45,809 nucleotides of DNA from Planctomycetota bacterium (GTDB taxonomy: Bacteria; Planctomycetota; Phycisphaerae; Sedimentisphaerales; Anaerobacaceae). The notes beneath the pieces were generated by a model that did not search any database, was not told the DNA's origin, and saw nothing but the letters and a program-made list of their open reading frames with translations. A program made the position numbers and the translations under genes. The stretch's first letter is position 1. Each line of letters begins with the position of its first letter. The stretch covers positions 1 through 45,809 of the forward strand of contig JALORE010000010.1 of NCBI GenBank assembly GCA_025459125.1. The letters run 5' to 3'. Shown here piece by piece: positions 15,361 through 23,310 of the stretch.

Positions 15361-16590
15361 TCACAGCACCAGCATCAGGACGATGATCATGACCGAAACG
15401 GTCGAGACGGCGCCGAGAATCAGCAGGTATAGCCGGTAGCGAGTGATGACTTCTTCCGTGTCCTCCGGCTGCACCGCTTCCACGGTGTCGCCGTTTTCGA
15501 GCTGCTCGAGCACGGAGACGTCGAAGCGTTTGTGGGCCTGCAGCGGCGGGTGGCCCGCGCGGAGGGCCTCGAGGTCCAGGAGCAGTTCCTCGACGTTGTT
15601 GTAGCGGTCCTCGCGGTGCTTGGCCATCATGATCTCGATGACCTCGGAGACGCCGGCGGAGAGGCTGGTATTGATGTGATCGGGCGGGACGAGCTTTTCC
15701 TTCAGGTGCTTGCGCATGATGGCGGCCGAGTCGTCGCCGGTGAAGGGCACCTTGCCGGTGACCATGTGGTAGAAGGTGGCGCCGAGGCCGTAGATATCGG
15801 CCCGGCCGTCGATGTCGATCTTGCCACGGATCTGCTCGGGGGAGATATAGTACGGCGTGCCGTAGGCCTTACCCTCCTCGCTTTGGGCGGCCTCGATGTC
15901 GGTCGTCTCGCGGGCCAGACCCATATCCGCCAGCTTCACCACCCCCTGCGTGTTGATCATGATGTTCTTGGGCTTGACATCCCGGTGCACCAGACCATGC
16001 GCGTGCGCGTGCTCCAGGGCATGGCACACCTGGATGATCATCTCGATGGCCTCCTTCTCGCCGAAGACCTGGCCGTTGGCGAGATCATCGGCAATGGTCT
16101 TGCCCTCGACGTACTCCATGACGAAGTAGTGGTACCCCCCCGCCTCACCGACGTCGATCGCCTGGACGATATTCGGATGGTTGAGCTTGCCGGCGGCCTG
16201 ACCTTCCTTGTAGAACCGCTGGACGTACTCCGGATTCTCGGTGAACCGCTTGGGCAGGACCTTGATCGCCACGGTGCGGTTGAGGCTGAGCTGCTTGGCC
16301 TTGTAGACAACCGCCATGGCACCGGCGCCGAGCTTGCCCAGGACTTTGTAGCCGGGGATCTGCTGGGCCGCGACCTTGCTTTCCTTGATGCTGGTCTTGA
16401 GCCGCTGGGCCTGGCTGGCGGTGATGTAGCCCAGCTCGACCATGAGGTCTTGGAGCATGAGCGGATCGCGTTTGCGGCGTTCCTTGTACTCCTGGATGGC
16501 CTTGCGCAGCTCGTCATCCGTGCAGAGCCCCTGATCCACCGCCATCCGGCCGAACATCGTATCGTAACTGGTTTCGCCCGTGCTCGTCAT
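15361..16590 (-). CDS. Planctomycete-type Ser/Thr protein kinase, membrane-anchored
   Basis: A 409-residue protein. Residues 1-75 form a small helical domain (FGRMAVDQGLCTDDELRKAI, then LMVELGYITASQAQRL) resembling the two-helix GspE/MshE N-terminal module. The kinase domain (about 80-345) has the P-loop GKLGAGAMAVVYKA, the ATP lysine in VAIKVLP (Lys110), catalytic loop HRDVKPKN (202-209), DMG in place of DFG (222-224), and YISPEQIRG closing the activation segment, so it should be active. After a linker, residues about 388-409 are one transmembrane helix (LYLLILGAVSTVSVMIIVLM) at the extreme C-terminus, leaving the kinase cytoplasmic and tail-anchored with almost nothing outside. Input probably comes through the N-terminal module. 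A promoter is visible upstream (16688-16715). Confidence 0.93.
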   Translation of the reverse strand: MTSTGETSYDTMFGRMAVDQGLCTDDELRKAIQEYKERRKRDPLMLQDLMVELGYITASQAQRLKTSIKESKVAAQQIPGYKVLGKLGAGAMAVVYKAKQLSLNRTVAIKVLPKRFTENPEYVQRFYKEGQAAGKLNHPNIVQAIDVGEAGGYHYFVMEYVEGKTIADDLANGQVFGEKEAIEMIIQVCHALEHAHAHGLVHRDVKPKNIMINTQGVVKLADMGLARETTDIEAAQSEEGKAYGTPYYISPEQIRGKIDIDGRADIYGLGATFYHMVTGKVPFTGDDSAAIMRKHLKEKLVPPDHINTSLSAGVSEVIEIMMAKHREDRYNNVEELLLDLEALRAGHPPLQAHKRFDVSVLEQLENGDTVEAVQPEDTEEVITRYRLYLLILGAVSTVSVMIIVLMLVL

Positions 16591-16687
16591 TCACAATCCC
16601 CCGACTGGCCCGGGGGCCGCATCCTTTCGCCAGGAAACCTCAATTCGGCTCCGGTGGCATTGTCCAACCGCTCGGGGCCGTGAGGTC

Positions 16688-16715
16688 ATTATCGGCCCAT
16701 CTGGATGGCTGTCAA
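16688..16715 (-). promoter_or_regulatory. Sigma-70-like promoter of the Ser/Thr kinase gene
   Basis: On the minus strand TTGACA (16715-16710) is followed after 16 bases by GATAAT (16693-16688), five of six matches to the -10 consensus. The implied start is near 16680, giving a leader of about 90 bases before the ATG at 16590. Confidence 0.5.
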
Positions 16716-16840
16716 ACCAAATCTGCCGATCTTCGTATAAACCTCCCGGCCTGGAAATGCTTCGGCGAATTCTCGATGGGACTTGAACCGTTTTTATACG
16801 ACCCTGCACGACCCGGGTTCGGCCCACCCGAACTTTTGGG

Positions 16841-16868
16841 TTGACCGCAGCGTCAAGGCCGGTACATT
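16841..16868 (+). promoter_or_regulatory. Possible sigma-70-like promoter of the etf operon
   Basis: TTGACC (16841-16846), a 16-base spacer and TACATT (16863-16868; TACATTAT) lie about 130 bp before the etfB start in the divergent 409-bp region shared with the kinase gene. The -10 match is only four of six. Confidence 0.35.
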
Positions 16869-16999
16869 ATGCCTGCCGGGTGGCAGGGCTCGTGGCGCGG
16901 CTGGCGGTGGCGGGGTTGGTAACCTCTGATGGCGGGCCCCAACCGTCGCGAGCCGCACCCCCGGTCGACGTGTGACGATCCTGAAATAGGAGACCTTAG

Positions 17000-17911
17000 G
17001 TGGGCTACAACTGCGTTGTGCTGGCCAAGCAGGTGCCGGATACGCACCGGATCACAGGCCAGGTCATGAAGGATGATGGGACGGTGGACCGCGCGGCGTT
17101 GCCGGCGATCTTCAACCCCGAGGATTTGAACGCGCTGGAGCTGGCGTTGCAGATCAAGGACCGCCACGGCGGCCGCGTTACCGTGATCACCATGGGACCT
17201 CCCGGGGCCGTCCGAATCCTGCGGGAGGCGCTCTATCGCGGTGCGGACGACGCCATCTTGCTGACGGACCCGCGCGGCGCCGCCAGCGACACCCTGGCCA
17301 CCAGCTACATCCTGAGCCGCGCCGTCCGCAAGCTGGACCATGACATCGTTCTGTGCGGCCGGCAGGCCATCGACGGCGACACCGCCCAGGTCGGTCCGCA
17401 ACTGGCCGAGAAGCTGGGCGTTACGCAAATCACCTACGTCGAGGCCCTGGAAAGCCTCGCGGGCCAAACGCTCACCGCCCGGCGCAACCTCGGCAACGGC
17501 TGGCAGCGGGTCAAGGCCCGGCTGCCGGTCCTGCTGACCGTTACGGGCGACGCGAATACCCCCCGGGTGGCAGCCGCCCGCAAGATGATGAAGTACAAAA
17601 ACGCCCATACCCGGGCCGAGATCGAGCAGCAGATCAAAGCCACCGATCCCACCGCCGATGACTCAATGGTCCGGAAGCTCGTGCAGGAACAGGCCGGGGC
17701 ACTGGAGCGCCAGGGTTTGCTGATCCGGCAGTGGAACCTGGATGACCTCCAGGCCGACCTCGCCTGGTGCGGCCGCAACGGCTCGCCCACCAAAGTGCAC
17801 CGGGTTCAGAGCGTTGTGCTGGCCGCCAAGGAGAGCAAGGACGTCGCCCCCACCGATGACGGCATCGCCGGCCTGGTCCACGAACTGATCCAGGACAAGA
17901 TCATCGCTTGA
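17000..17911 (+). CDS. etfB: Electron transfer flavoprotein subunit beta
   Basis: EtfB binds AMP (or FAD in bifurcating types) and pairs with EtfA to carry electrons from acyl-CoA dehydrogenases. The GTG start at 17000 follows AGGAGACCTTAG. The 303-residue protein opens with CVVLAKQVPDTHRITGQVMK, then FNPEDLNALELALQIKDRHG, VTVITMGPPGAVRILREALY and GADDAILLTDPRGAASDTLA, followed by the nucleotide-loop region LCGRQAIDGDTAQVGPQLAE, all standard for the subunit. It is about 45 residues longer than typical EtfB at the C-terminus (from about 215), ending with a helical tail. In most genomes etfA follows directly; here the next reading frame starts 23 bp later but is an unrelated gene, and etfA comes only after another 1.4 kb. 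Confidence 0.95.
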   Translation: MGYNCVVLAKQVPDTHRITGQVMKDDGTVDRAALPAIFNPEDLNALELALQIKDRHGGRVTVITMGPPGAVRILREALYRGADDAILLTDPRGAASDTLATSYILSRAVRKLDHDIVLCGRQAIDGDTAQVGPQLAEKLGVTQITYVEALESLAGQTLTARRNLGNGWQRVKARLPVLLTVTGDANTPRVAAARKMMKYKNAHTRAEIEQQIKATDPTADDSMVRKLVQEQAGALERQGLLIRQWNLDDLQADLAWCGRNGSPTKVHRVQSVVLAAKESKDVAPTDDGIAGLVHELIQDKIIA

Positions 17912-17934
17912 GCAACAAGGAAGAGCGTGAGGAT

Positions 17935-18915
17935 ATGAGCAAGCTATGCCCGGTGTGTCGTTCAGAGACATCTGAGTTCAAGGATGTGGCTATTTCCTCG
18001 CTTGGACTTCATGGCTCCTACTGCTCATGCCCGAGATGTGGAGAATACCAGATTGAGAGCTTTACGGTTGCACAGGTCAAGGATCTTCGGCTTAACCTTC
18101 AGACAATGGCAGTCCTAAGCCATTGGATTCGGACAGAATATGAGTCAATAAAGAGAGGCAGCCGGGAGGACCCCATAATACTGACCGGGGAACTCGTGCA
18201 GGACATTATTAAGAACCCCCGGCCATCCCTTCCAGAGCAGGCGGACTACTATATTCGCTGGATAGGCGATAACGTAAAGGTAGGCGGTCAATACACCGGT
18301 GTCCACCCGTTGGCCATTCAGGCCGTTGTCGGGTCGGCAACGATAGAGGAGTTTGAGCTTGTTTCCAGCCACCTAAGAGATGCAAGACTCATCAACCATG
18401 GGTCAGGTGCTGGCGCTTGGAGAGATGTGACCCTATCCTTCGCTGGTTGGGAGTACTACCGCAAGCTCGAGCGTGCAACCGGCGACAGCCACAGAGCGTT
18501 CATGGCCATGGAGTATAATAGAGAACCACTGGAGGGCGTCGTCGACAGGGTGTTCAGGAACGCTGTTCGACAAACCGGCTTTGACTTGTTCCTGCTCCGA
18601 GATAGACCTGTAGCAGGACTCATAGATAATAGGCTCAGGGCAGAAATCCAAGCAGCCCGCTTCCTCATTGCCGACCTGACAGATAGGAATCCGGGCGCCT
18701 ATTGGGAAGCAGGTTATGCTGAGGGGCTGGGGAAGCCCGTCATCTACACGTGCGAGAAAGGAGTATTCGAAGACTCTAAGCGTAAGCCTCACTTCGATAC
18801 AAACCACCATCAGACGGTTCTCTGGAGCGCGGGAGACCCGAAGACCACTGCCAGCGACTTGAAAGCCACGATTCGAGCGACATTGCCAGCGGTGGCCAGG
18901 GCGACAGATGACTGA
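17935..18915 (+). CDS. Zinc-ribbon / winged-helix / nucleoside-deoxyribosyltransferase-like protein, foreign insert in the etf operon
   Basis: A 326-residue protein. I choose ATG 17935 (after GTGAGG); a TTG at 17908 overlapping the etfB stop is possible. Residues 5-35 carry CPVC and CPRC pairs, a zinc ribbon. The middle (about 60-195) looks helical and ends in a winged-helix-like VTLSFAGWEYYRKLERA. Residues about 210-320 match the nucleoside 2-deoxyribosyltransferase / TIR-like fold: IQAARFLIADLTDRNPGAYW and EAGYAEGLGKPVIYTC, with Asp247 and candidate catalytic Glu258. Enzymes of this superfamily cleave N-glycosidic bonds of nucleosides or NAD, and several relatives act in phage defence. Codons are rich in AGA, ATA and TCA, unlike the GC-ending usage of etfB and etfA, pointing to recent transfer. 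It sits between etfB and etfA with a MITE-like element after it. A defence role is inferred, not shown. Confidence 0.8.
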   Translation: MSKLCPVCRSETSEFKDVAISSLGLHGSYCSCPRCGEYQIESFTVAQVKDLRLNLQTMAVLSHWIRTEYESIKRGSREDPIILTGELVQDIIKNPRPSLPEQADYYIRWIGDNVKVGGQYTGVHPLAIQAVVGSATIEEFELVSSHLRDARLINHGSGAGAWRDVTLSFAGWEYYRKLERATGDSHRAFMAMEYNREPLEGVVDRVFRNAVRQTGFDLFLLRDRPVAGLIDNRLRAEIQAARFLIADLTDRNPGAYWEAGYAEGLGKPVIYTCEKGVFEDSKRKPHFDTNHHQTVLWSAGDPKTTASDLKATIRATLPAVARATDD

Positions 18916-19010
18916 CGTGCAGGAAACCTCTGATATGAAGCCGAGGCCGTTCTCGCGTTTCTTTGGGCCTGCCAGCGTCCAACGACCGGGGACTCTGTCC
19001 CCGGACCCCT

Positions 19011-19232
19011 GGCATTTTTCGCTTTGGGCCAATAGCATGATTCAGAGGCAAGGCGATGCCGGCTCAATCACGGCATCGCCCATGCTACTGGGTGCTGTGG
19101 CGCTCGGGGTGCTTGCCAGCAGAGCCCTATCCTCCACAGCAGCAGTCATAGGCTATCAATATCGTTTGCAGCCCGCAAGAAGCAAGGCGAGCGATTCTGC
19201 TATCATGCTATTGGCCCAAAGCGAAAAATGCC
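19011..19232. mobile_element. MITE-like element with perfect 31-bp inverted ends
   Basis: GGCATTTTTCGCTTTGGGCC plus 11 further bases (19011-19041) is repeated exactly in inverse at 19202-19232. Similarity continues outward with mismatches (ACCCCTGGC on the left against ACCCCCGGC on the right in complement), next to GC-rich hairpin sequence (CCGGGGACTCTGTCCCCGG on the left, GGGGGCAGAGCCCCC on the right). The 160 bp between the arms encode nothing recognisable. The whole 18916-19361 interval has no gene. Size, inverted ends and lack of a gene fit a non-autonomous transposable element. Confidence 0.7.
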
Positions 19233-19361
19233 GGGGGTTTGGGGGCAGAGCCCCCAAAGGGCGACGGGTAGGCAATGCGATCTCGCCTCTCGTCACCCGC
19301 CCAGGGATGACATAGAGGAGCTTGTTCTGTAAGATGCTCTCCCGACGGTTGTATAGATGCA

Positions 19362-20414
19362 ATGGATGAGATTCGAGTTATGATTGATGTGAATCGACAA
19401 GGTGAAGTGTGGGTGTTTGCCGAGCAGCATGGCGGGCGGCTGGAGGAGACGCCGCTGGAGCTGATGAGCAAGGCGCGGTATCTGGCCGATACGCTGCGGG
19501 TGCAACTGGCGGCCGTGCTCCTGGGCGACGGCGTCGCGAGCCTCGGCAGCAGACTGATCCAGCACGGGGCCGACAAGGTCTACCTCGTCGAGCATCCCTC
19601 TCTCGGGGCCTACCAGACCAACAGTTATGCCAAGGTCATCTTTGACCTGATCCATAAGCACAAGCCTCAGATCGTGCTCTACGGCGCGACCGTGTCGGGC
19701 CGGGACCTGGCGCCGCGGATCGCCAGCGCGGCCAAGGCGGGGCTGACCGCCGACTGCACCGATCTGCAGATCGGCGACCATACGACGGCAAAGGACGGGG
19801 CGGTTCACCAGAATCTCCTTTTCCAGATCCGGCCGGCCTTCGGCGGAAACATCATCGCGACGATCATCAACTACGACCGCTGGCCGCAGATGGCGACCGT
19901 CCGCGAGGGCGTGATGCCGATGCCCGAGGCGGACACGAAGCGTCGCGGCGAGATCGTCAAGGAGACGGTCAAGCTGGCCAATGGCGATTTGCCGCTGGAG
20001 ATCCTGGAGGAACACACCCGGCCGAAGAAAGTTGACCTCAAAGCGGCTCGCATCATTGTCGCCGGCGGCGCGGGGGTCGGCAGCCGGGACAACTTCAAGC
20101 TGATCTGGGACCTGGCCAATTGCCTGGGGGCAGCGCCCGCCGCAACGCGGGCGGCGGTCGATCTGGGCTTCATCGATCATGACCACCAGGTGGGCCAGAC
20201 CGGCACCACGGTCCGTCCCAGCCTGTACATCGCCATCGGTATCAGCGGCGCGATCCAGCACCAGGCGGGGATGACCCAGAGCCAGAAGATCGTGGCGATC
20301 AACAACGATCCGGACGCTCCCATCTTCCACGTCGCCCACTACAAAATCCTGGGCGACCTGAACGAGGTCGTGCCGCGGATGATCAAGGCGATCAAGGAAA
20401 AGGGAGTGAAGTGA
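19362..20414 (+). CDS. etfA: Electron transfer flavoprotein subunit alpha
   Basis: The 350-residue protein contains both EtfA domains. The N-terminal half reads WVFAEQHGGRLEETPLELMS, LGDGVASLGSRLIQHGADKV and YGATVSGRDLAPRIASAAKA, followed by LTADCTDL. The C-terminal FAD-binding half has IIVAGGAGVGSRDNF, the FAD loop GQTGTTVRPSLYIAIGISGA, IQHQAGMTQSQKIVAINNDP and ADAPIF-like DAPIFHVAHYKILGDL. With EtfB it passes electrons from the downstream acyl-CoA dehydrogenase to the quinone pool or another acceptor. The ATG at 19362 lacks a clear ribosome-binding site; a second ATG at 19380 is also plausible. The weak initiation region directly follows the inserted DNA, so the insertion may have removed the native signal. 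Confidence 0.95.
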   Translation: MDEIRVMIDVNRQGEVWVFAEQHGGRLEETPLELMSKARYLADTLRVQLAAVLLGDGVASLGSRLIQHGADKVYLVEHPSLGAYQTNSYAKVIFDLIHKHKPQIVLYGATVSGRDLAPRIASAAKAGLTADCTDLQIGDHTTAKDGAVHQNLLFQIRPAFGGNIIATIINYDRWPQMATVREGVMPMPEADTKRRGEIVKETVKLANGDLPLEILEEHTRPKKVDLKAARIIVAGGAGVGSRDNFKLIWDLANCLGAAPAATRAAVDLGFIDHDHQVGQTGTTVRPSLYIAIGISGAIQHQAGMTQSQKIVAINNDPDAPIFHVAHYKILGDLNEVVPRMIKAIKEKGVK

Positions 20415-20469
20415 TTTGTGATCATTGAGAATCATAAATCATAAATCGTAAATCATAATTGGGAACGGC

Positions 20470-22272
20470 ATGGGCAACTTCTACACGGACAACGACGATA
20501 TTCGGTTCCTGTTCCGCCATATCGACCTGGGACCATTGGCCGAAGCCTTCGAAGAGGGATTCCGCTTCACGCGGGAATTCGACTATGCCCCGGCCAACGA
20601 GGCGGAGGCGATCCGCAATTATGAGATGGTGCTGGAGTCGCTCGGCGAGTTGTGCGCCGATTTCATCGCGCCGCGGGCCGAAGGTGTGGACCGCGCAGGC
20701 AACCGGCTCAACGAAGACGGCACCGTGACCCGCCCCCAGGGCATCGCGGAGGCCCTCGAGAAGCTGGGCCAGGCCGAGATCATGGGTTTCACCCTGCCGC
20801 ATCGCTTCGGCGGCCTGAACTTCCCGAACCTCGTCTACTCGATGGCCAACGAGATCCTCTCCCGGGCCGACGCCTCCTTGATGAACATCTTCGGGCTCCA
20901 GGGCATTGCCGACACGATCAACGCCTTTGCCTCCGAGGAGATCAAGCAGAAGTACCTGCCGGCCTTTGCCAACGGCAAGGTCACCGGCGCCATGGTGCTG
21001 ACGGAGCCGGATGCCGGTTCGGACCTCCAGGCCGTGAAGCTGCGGGCATACCAGGATGGCGAGGGCCGCTGGTTCCTGCACGGCGTCAAACGCTTCATCA
21101 CCAACGGTTGCGGCGATGTCCTGCTGGTCCTGGCCCGGAGCGAGCCGGACCGCAGCGGCGGCCTGGGCCTGAGCCTGCTTTTGTGCGAGCCCGGCCCAAC
21201 GGTCCATATCCGCCGGCTCGAAGACAAGCTCGGCATTCACGGCTCGCCTACGTGCGAGATCTTCTTCGACCATACCCCCTGCGCGCTGATCGGCGAGCGG
21301 CAGCGCGGCCTGGTGCCTTACGTGGCCACGCTGATGAACGGGGCGCGCATCGGCATCGCGGCGCAGTCGCTCGGGATTGCCGAGGCGGCCTATCGCGTCG
21401 CCCGCGATTACGCGGCCAGCCGTAGGCAGTTCTCGGTCGCCATCGAAAAACTGCCGGCGGTGCGGGACATGCTGATCGACATGAAGATCGCCCTCGAAGC
21501 CGGCCGGGCCCTGCTCTATGACACCTCCCGCGTGGTGGATCTGGCCATCGCGTACAACAACGAGGTCGAGAACCGTCCGCCTGAGGACAAGGACGCGCAG
21601 AAGAAGCTCAAAGACAAGGCCCGGATCTACAAGCGGTACGCGGGCATGCTGACGCCCATGAGCAAGTATTACTGCTCCGAGATGTGCAACCGGGTCGCGT
21701 ACGACGCGCTCCAGGTCCTCGGCGGCAGCGGCTTCATGCGGGACTACGCCTGCGAGCGGCACGCCCGCGATGCGCGAATCACGACGATCTACGAGGGGAC
21801 CAGCCAGTTGCAGGTCGTCGCGGCGGTCCGCGGCGTGTGCAGCGGCACCGCGGAAAAGTACCTGGCGGAGCTGGCCGCCCTGCCGTACGACCCGCAGGTC
21901 AGCGACCTGCGCGCGCGGCTGGCCGAGGGGACGCAACAACTGCTGGCGGCGATCGAATTCACCAAGGCCCAGGGCAACGACTACATGGACCTCTACGGCC
22001 GGGCGCTGGTCGATGTCGCGATCGACCTGATCAACGGCTACCTGTTCTGCGGCCAGGCGAGCACGATGGTCGAGATGAACGTCCCGGTCGCGGGCGGGGA
22101 GGCCCGCAATGGCCAGACGATCCCGATGAAGCAGCGGAAGGCCGCGCTGGCCCGGCGTTACATCGAGAAGAACGCCCCGAAGATCCAGGCCCTGACCGAC
22201 CTCATCCGTCAGGGTGACAAGAGCACGTTCACCGAGTATGAGGCCCTGGTGGGACCGGTGCCGGAAGCGTGA
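20470..22272 (+). CDS. Acyl-CoA dehydrogenase, large (about 600-residue) type
   Basis: A flavoenzyme that introduces the alpha-beta double bond into acyl-CoA and hands electrons to ETF. The three ACAD domains appear in order: helical N-domain (20-150, ending GLQGIADTINAFASEEIKQK), beta domain (GAMVLTEPDAGSDLQAVKLR, LHGVKRFITNGCGDVLLVLA) and C-terminal helices (GIAAQSLGIAEAAYRVARDY, LQVLGGSGFMRDYACERHAR). TTIYEGTSQLQ places the catalytic base at Glu442. At 600 residues it belongs to the long subfamily with an extra C-terminal helical domain, which includes 3-methylmercaptopropionyl-CoA dehydrogenase (DmdC-like) and others; the substrate cannot be read. It follows etfA by 55 bp, with a short ATAAATCGTAAATCATAATT stretch between, so the three form one functional unit. 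Confidence 0.93.
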   Translation: MGNFYTDNDDIRFLFRHIDLGPLAEAFEEGFRFTREFDYAPANEAEAIRNYEMVLESLGELCADFIAPRAEGVDRAGNRLNEDGTVTRPQGIAEALEKLGQAEIMGFTLPHRFGGLNFPNLVYSMANEILSRADASLMNIFGLQGIADTINAFASEEIKQKYLPAFANGKVTGAMVLTEPDAGSDLQAVKLRAYQDGEGRWFLHGVKRFITNGCGDVLLVLARSEPDRSGGLGLSLLLCEPGPTVHIRRLEDKLGIHGSPTCEIFFDHTPCALIGERQRGLVPYVATLMNGARIGIAAQSLGIAEAAYRVARDYAASRRQFSVAIEKLPAVRDMLIDMKIALEAGRALLYDTSRVVDLAIAYNNEVENRPPEDKDAQKKLKDKARIYKRYAGMLTPMSKYYCSEMCNRVAYDALQVLGGSGFMRDYACERHARDARITTIYEGTSQLQVVAAVRGVCSGTAEKYLAELAALPYDPQVSDLRARLAEGTQQLLAAIEFTKAQGNDYMDLYGRALVDVAIDLINGYLFCGQASTMVEMNVPVAGGEARNGQTIPMKQRKAALARRYIEKNAPKIQALTDLIRQGDKSTFTEYEALVGPVPEA

Positions 22273-22278
22273 CAGATT

Positions 22279-22959
22279 ATGCTGCAAGCCGTGATATTCG
22301 ACTTCGATGGCGTGATCACCGACTCGGAGATCCTGCACTTTCGCGCCTTCAACGCAGTCCTGACGCAGTACGGCTTCCAGCTCACCAAGCCCCAGTACTA
22401 CCAGAAGTACCTCGGCATGAGTGACGCCGACTGCTTCCGGGCGTTGATCGCCGAGGGCCGGCTCCCGATCCCCGAGGCACAGATCGGCGGCCTCGGCCAG
22501 CAGAAGACCCGCGTCTTCGAGAAGCTCGCCCGTACGGAAGGCAAGATCATCGAGGGCGTGCGGGAGTTCCTGGGGATGTTGGCGGTCGCCCAAATCCCCA
22601 TCGCTATCTGCTCCGGCGCCCTGCGGGCCGAGATCGAGTTGATCCTCCAGGAATCCGGCTTGCGCGACCGCTTCGATACGATTGTCTCCGCCGAAGAGGT
22701 CCAACGAGGCAAACCGGACCCGGAGGGCTTCCTGCTGGCCCTGCAGAGGCTCAACGAACTCTGGCCCGCACCGATCACCGCGCCGCGCTGCATCGTCATT
22801 GAGGACTCGCACTGGGGCCTCAAAGCAGCCCAAGCCGCCGGCATGCACGCCATCGCCGTGACGAACAGCTACGAGGCCCCGCAATTGAAACCCGCCGACC
22901 GGGTCGTCGCCCGCCTCGACGAGCTGACGATGGACGACCTCCAACGCATCTGCGCATAA
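22279..22959 (+). CDS. HAD-superfamily hydrolase, beta-phosphoglucomutase-like
   Basis: A 226-residue subfamily I HAD phosphatase/phosphomutase. Motif I is FDFDGVITDSE with the nucleophile and acid/base aspartates, motif II is ICSGALRAEIE, motif III the lysine in RGKPDPEGF, and motif IV IVIEDSHWGLKAAQAAGM. An alpha-helical cap occupies about residues 15-85. Members include beta-phosphoglucomutase and phosphoglycolate or sugar-phosphate phosphatases. It begins seven bases after the acyl-CoA dehydrogenase stop, so it is probably cotranscribed with the etf unit although no metabolic link is obvious. Confidence 0.9.
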   Translation: MLQAVIFDFDGVITDSEILHFRAFNAVLTQYGFQLTKPQYYQKYLGMSDADCFRALIAEGRLPIPEAQIGGLGQQKTRVFEKLARTEGKIIEGVREFLGMLAVAQIPIAICSGALRAEIELILQESGLRDRFDTIVSAEEVQRGKPDPEGFLLALQRLNELWPAPITAPRCIVIEDSHWGLKAAQAAGMHAIAVTNSYEAPQLKPADRVVARLDELTMDDLQRICA

Positions 22960-23310
22960 GGATGATGGGCGACGGCCATTTCTCGCAGGTACCCACGAGC
23001 CCGGAGGACCATATGATCGTCAATAACCCCGTCGCCCGCGCGAGAATGTGAAATGTGTAGGTTTGAGCCCTGAATCCCGAGCTGAGAAAACGGGCGAAGA
23101 ATTCGTTACGATAGTTGGAATTTGTGCAACATACTACCATCGACTAACGTCTATAGTAAGGCGGTAGCTGGTAGGGGCTGTACGGACAAGGCCAAGAGGC
23201 GGTAGGCAGTAGGCCGCAGGCGTTAGGAGAATTGTTCGTGCCCAAAAAAGCCAACGGGCCACGGGGCGCCCGGGAATGGGCGCGAGCAGAGGCTGCGTGA
23301 GAGGGCGATT

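Noticed and set aside
17908-17934. TTG start at 17908 for the gene after etfB
   Set aside because: It would overlap the etfB stop, but the ATG at 17935 follows GTGAGG and directly precedes the zinc ribbon, a more natural N-terminus. Translational coupling from 17908 cannot be fully excluded.
20422-22944. 840-codon open frame on the minus strand
   Set aside because: It lies wholly opposite the acyl-CoA dehydrogenase and HAD genes; its translation is rich in Arg, Ala, Gly, Asp and His without motifs, as expected for the antisense of GC-rich codons.
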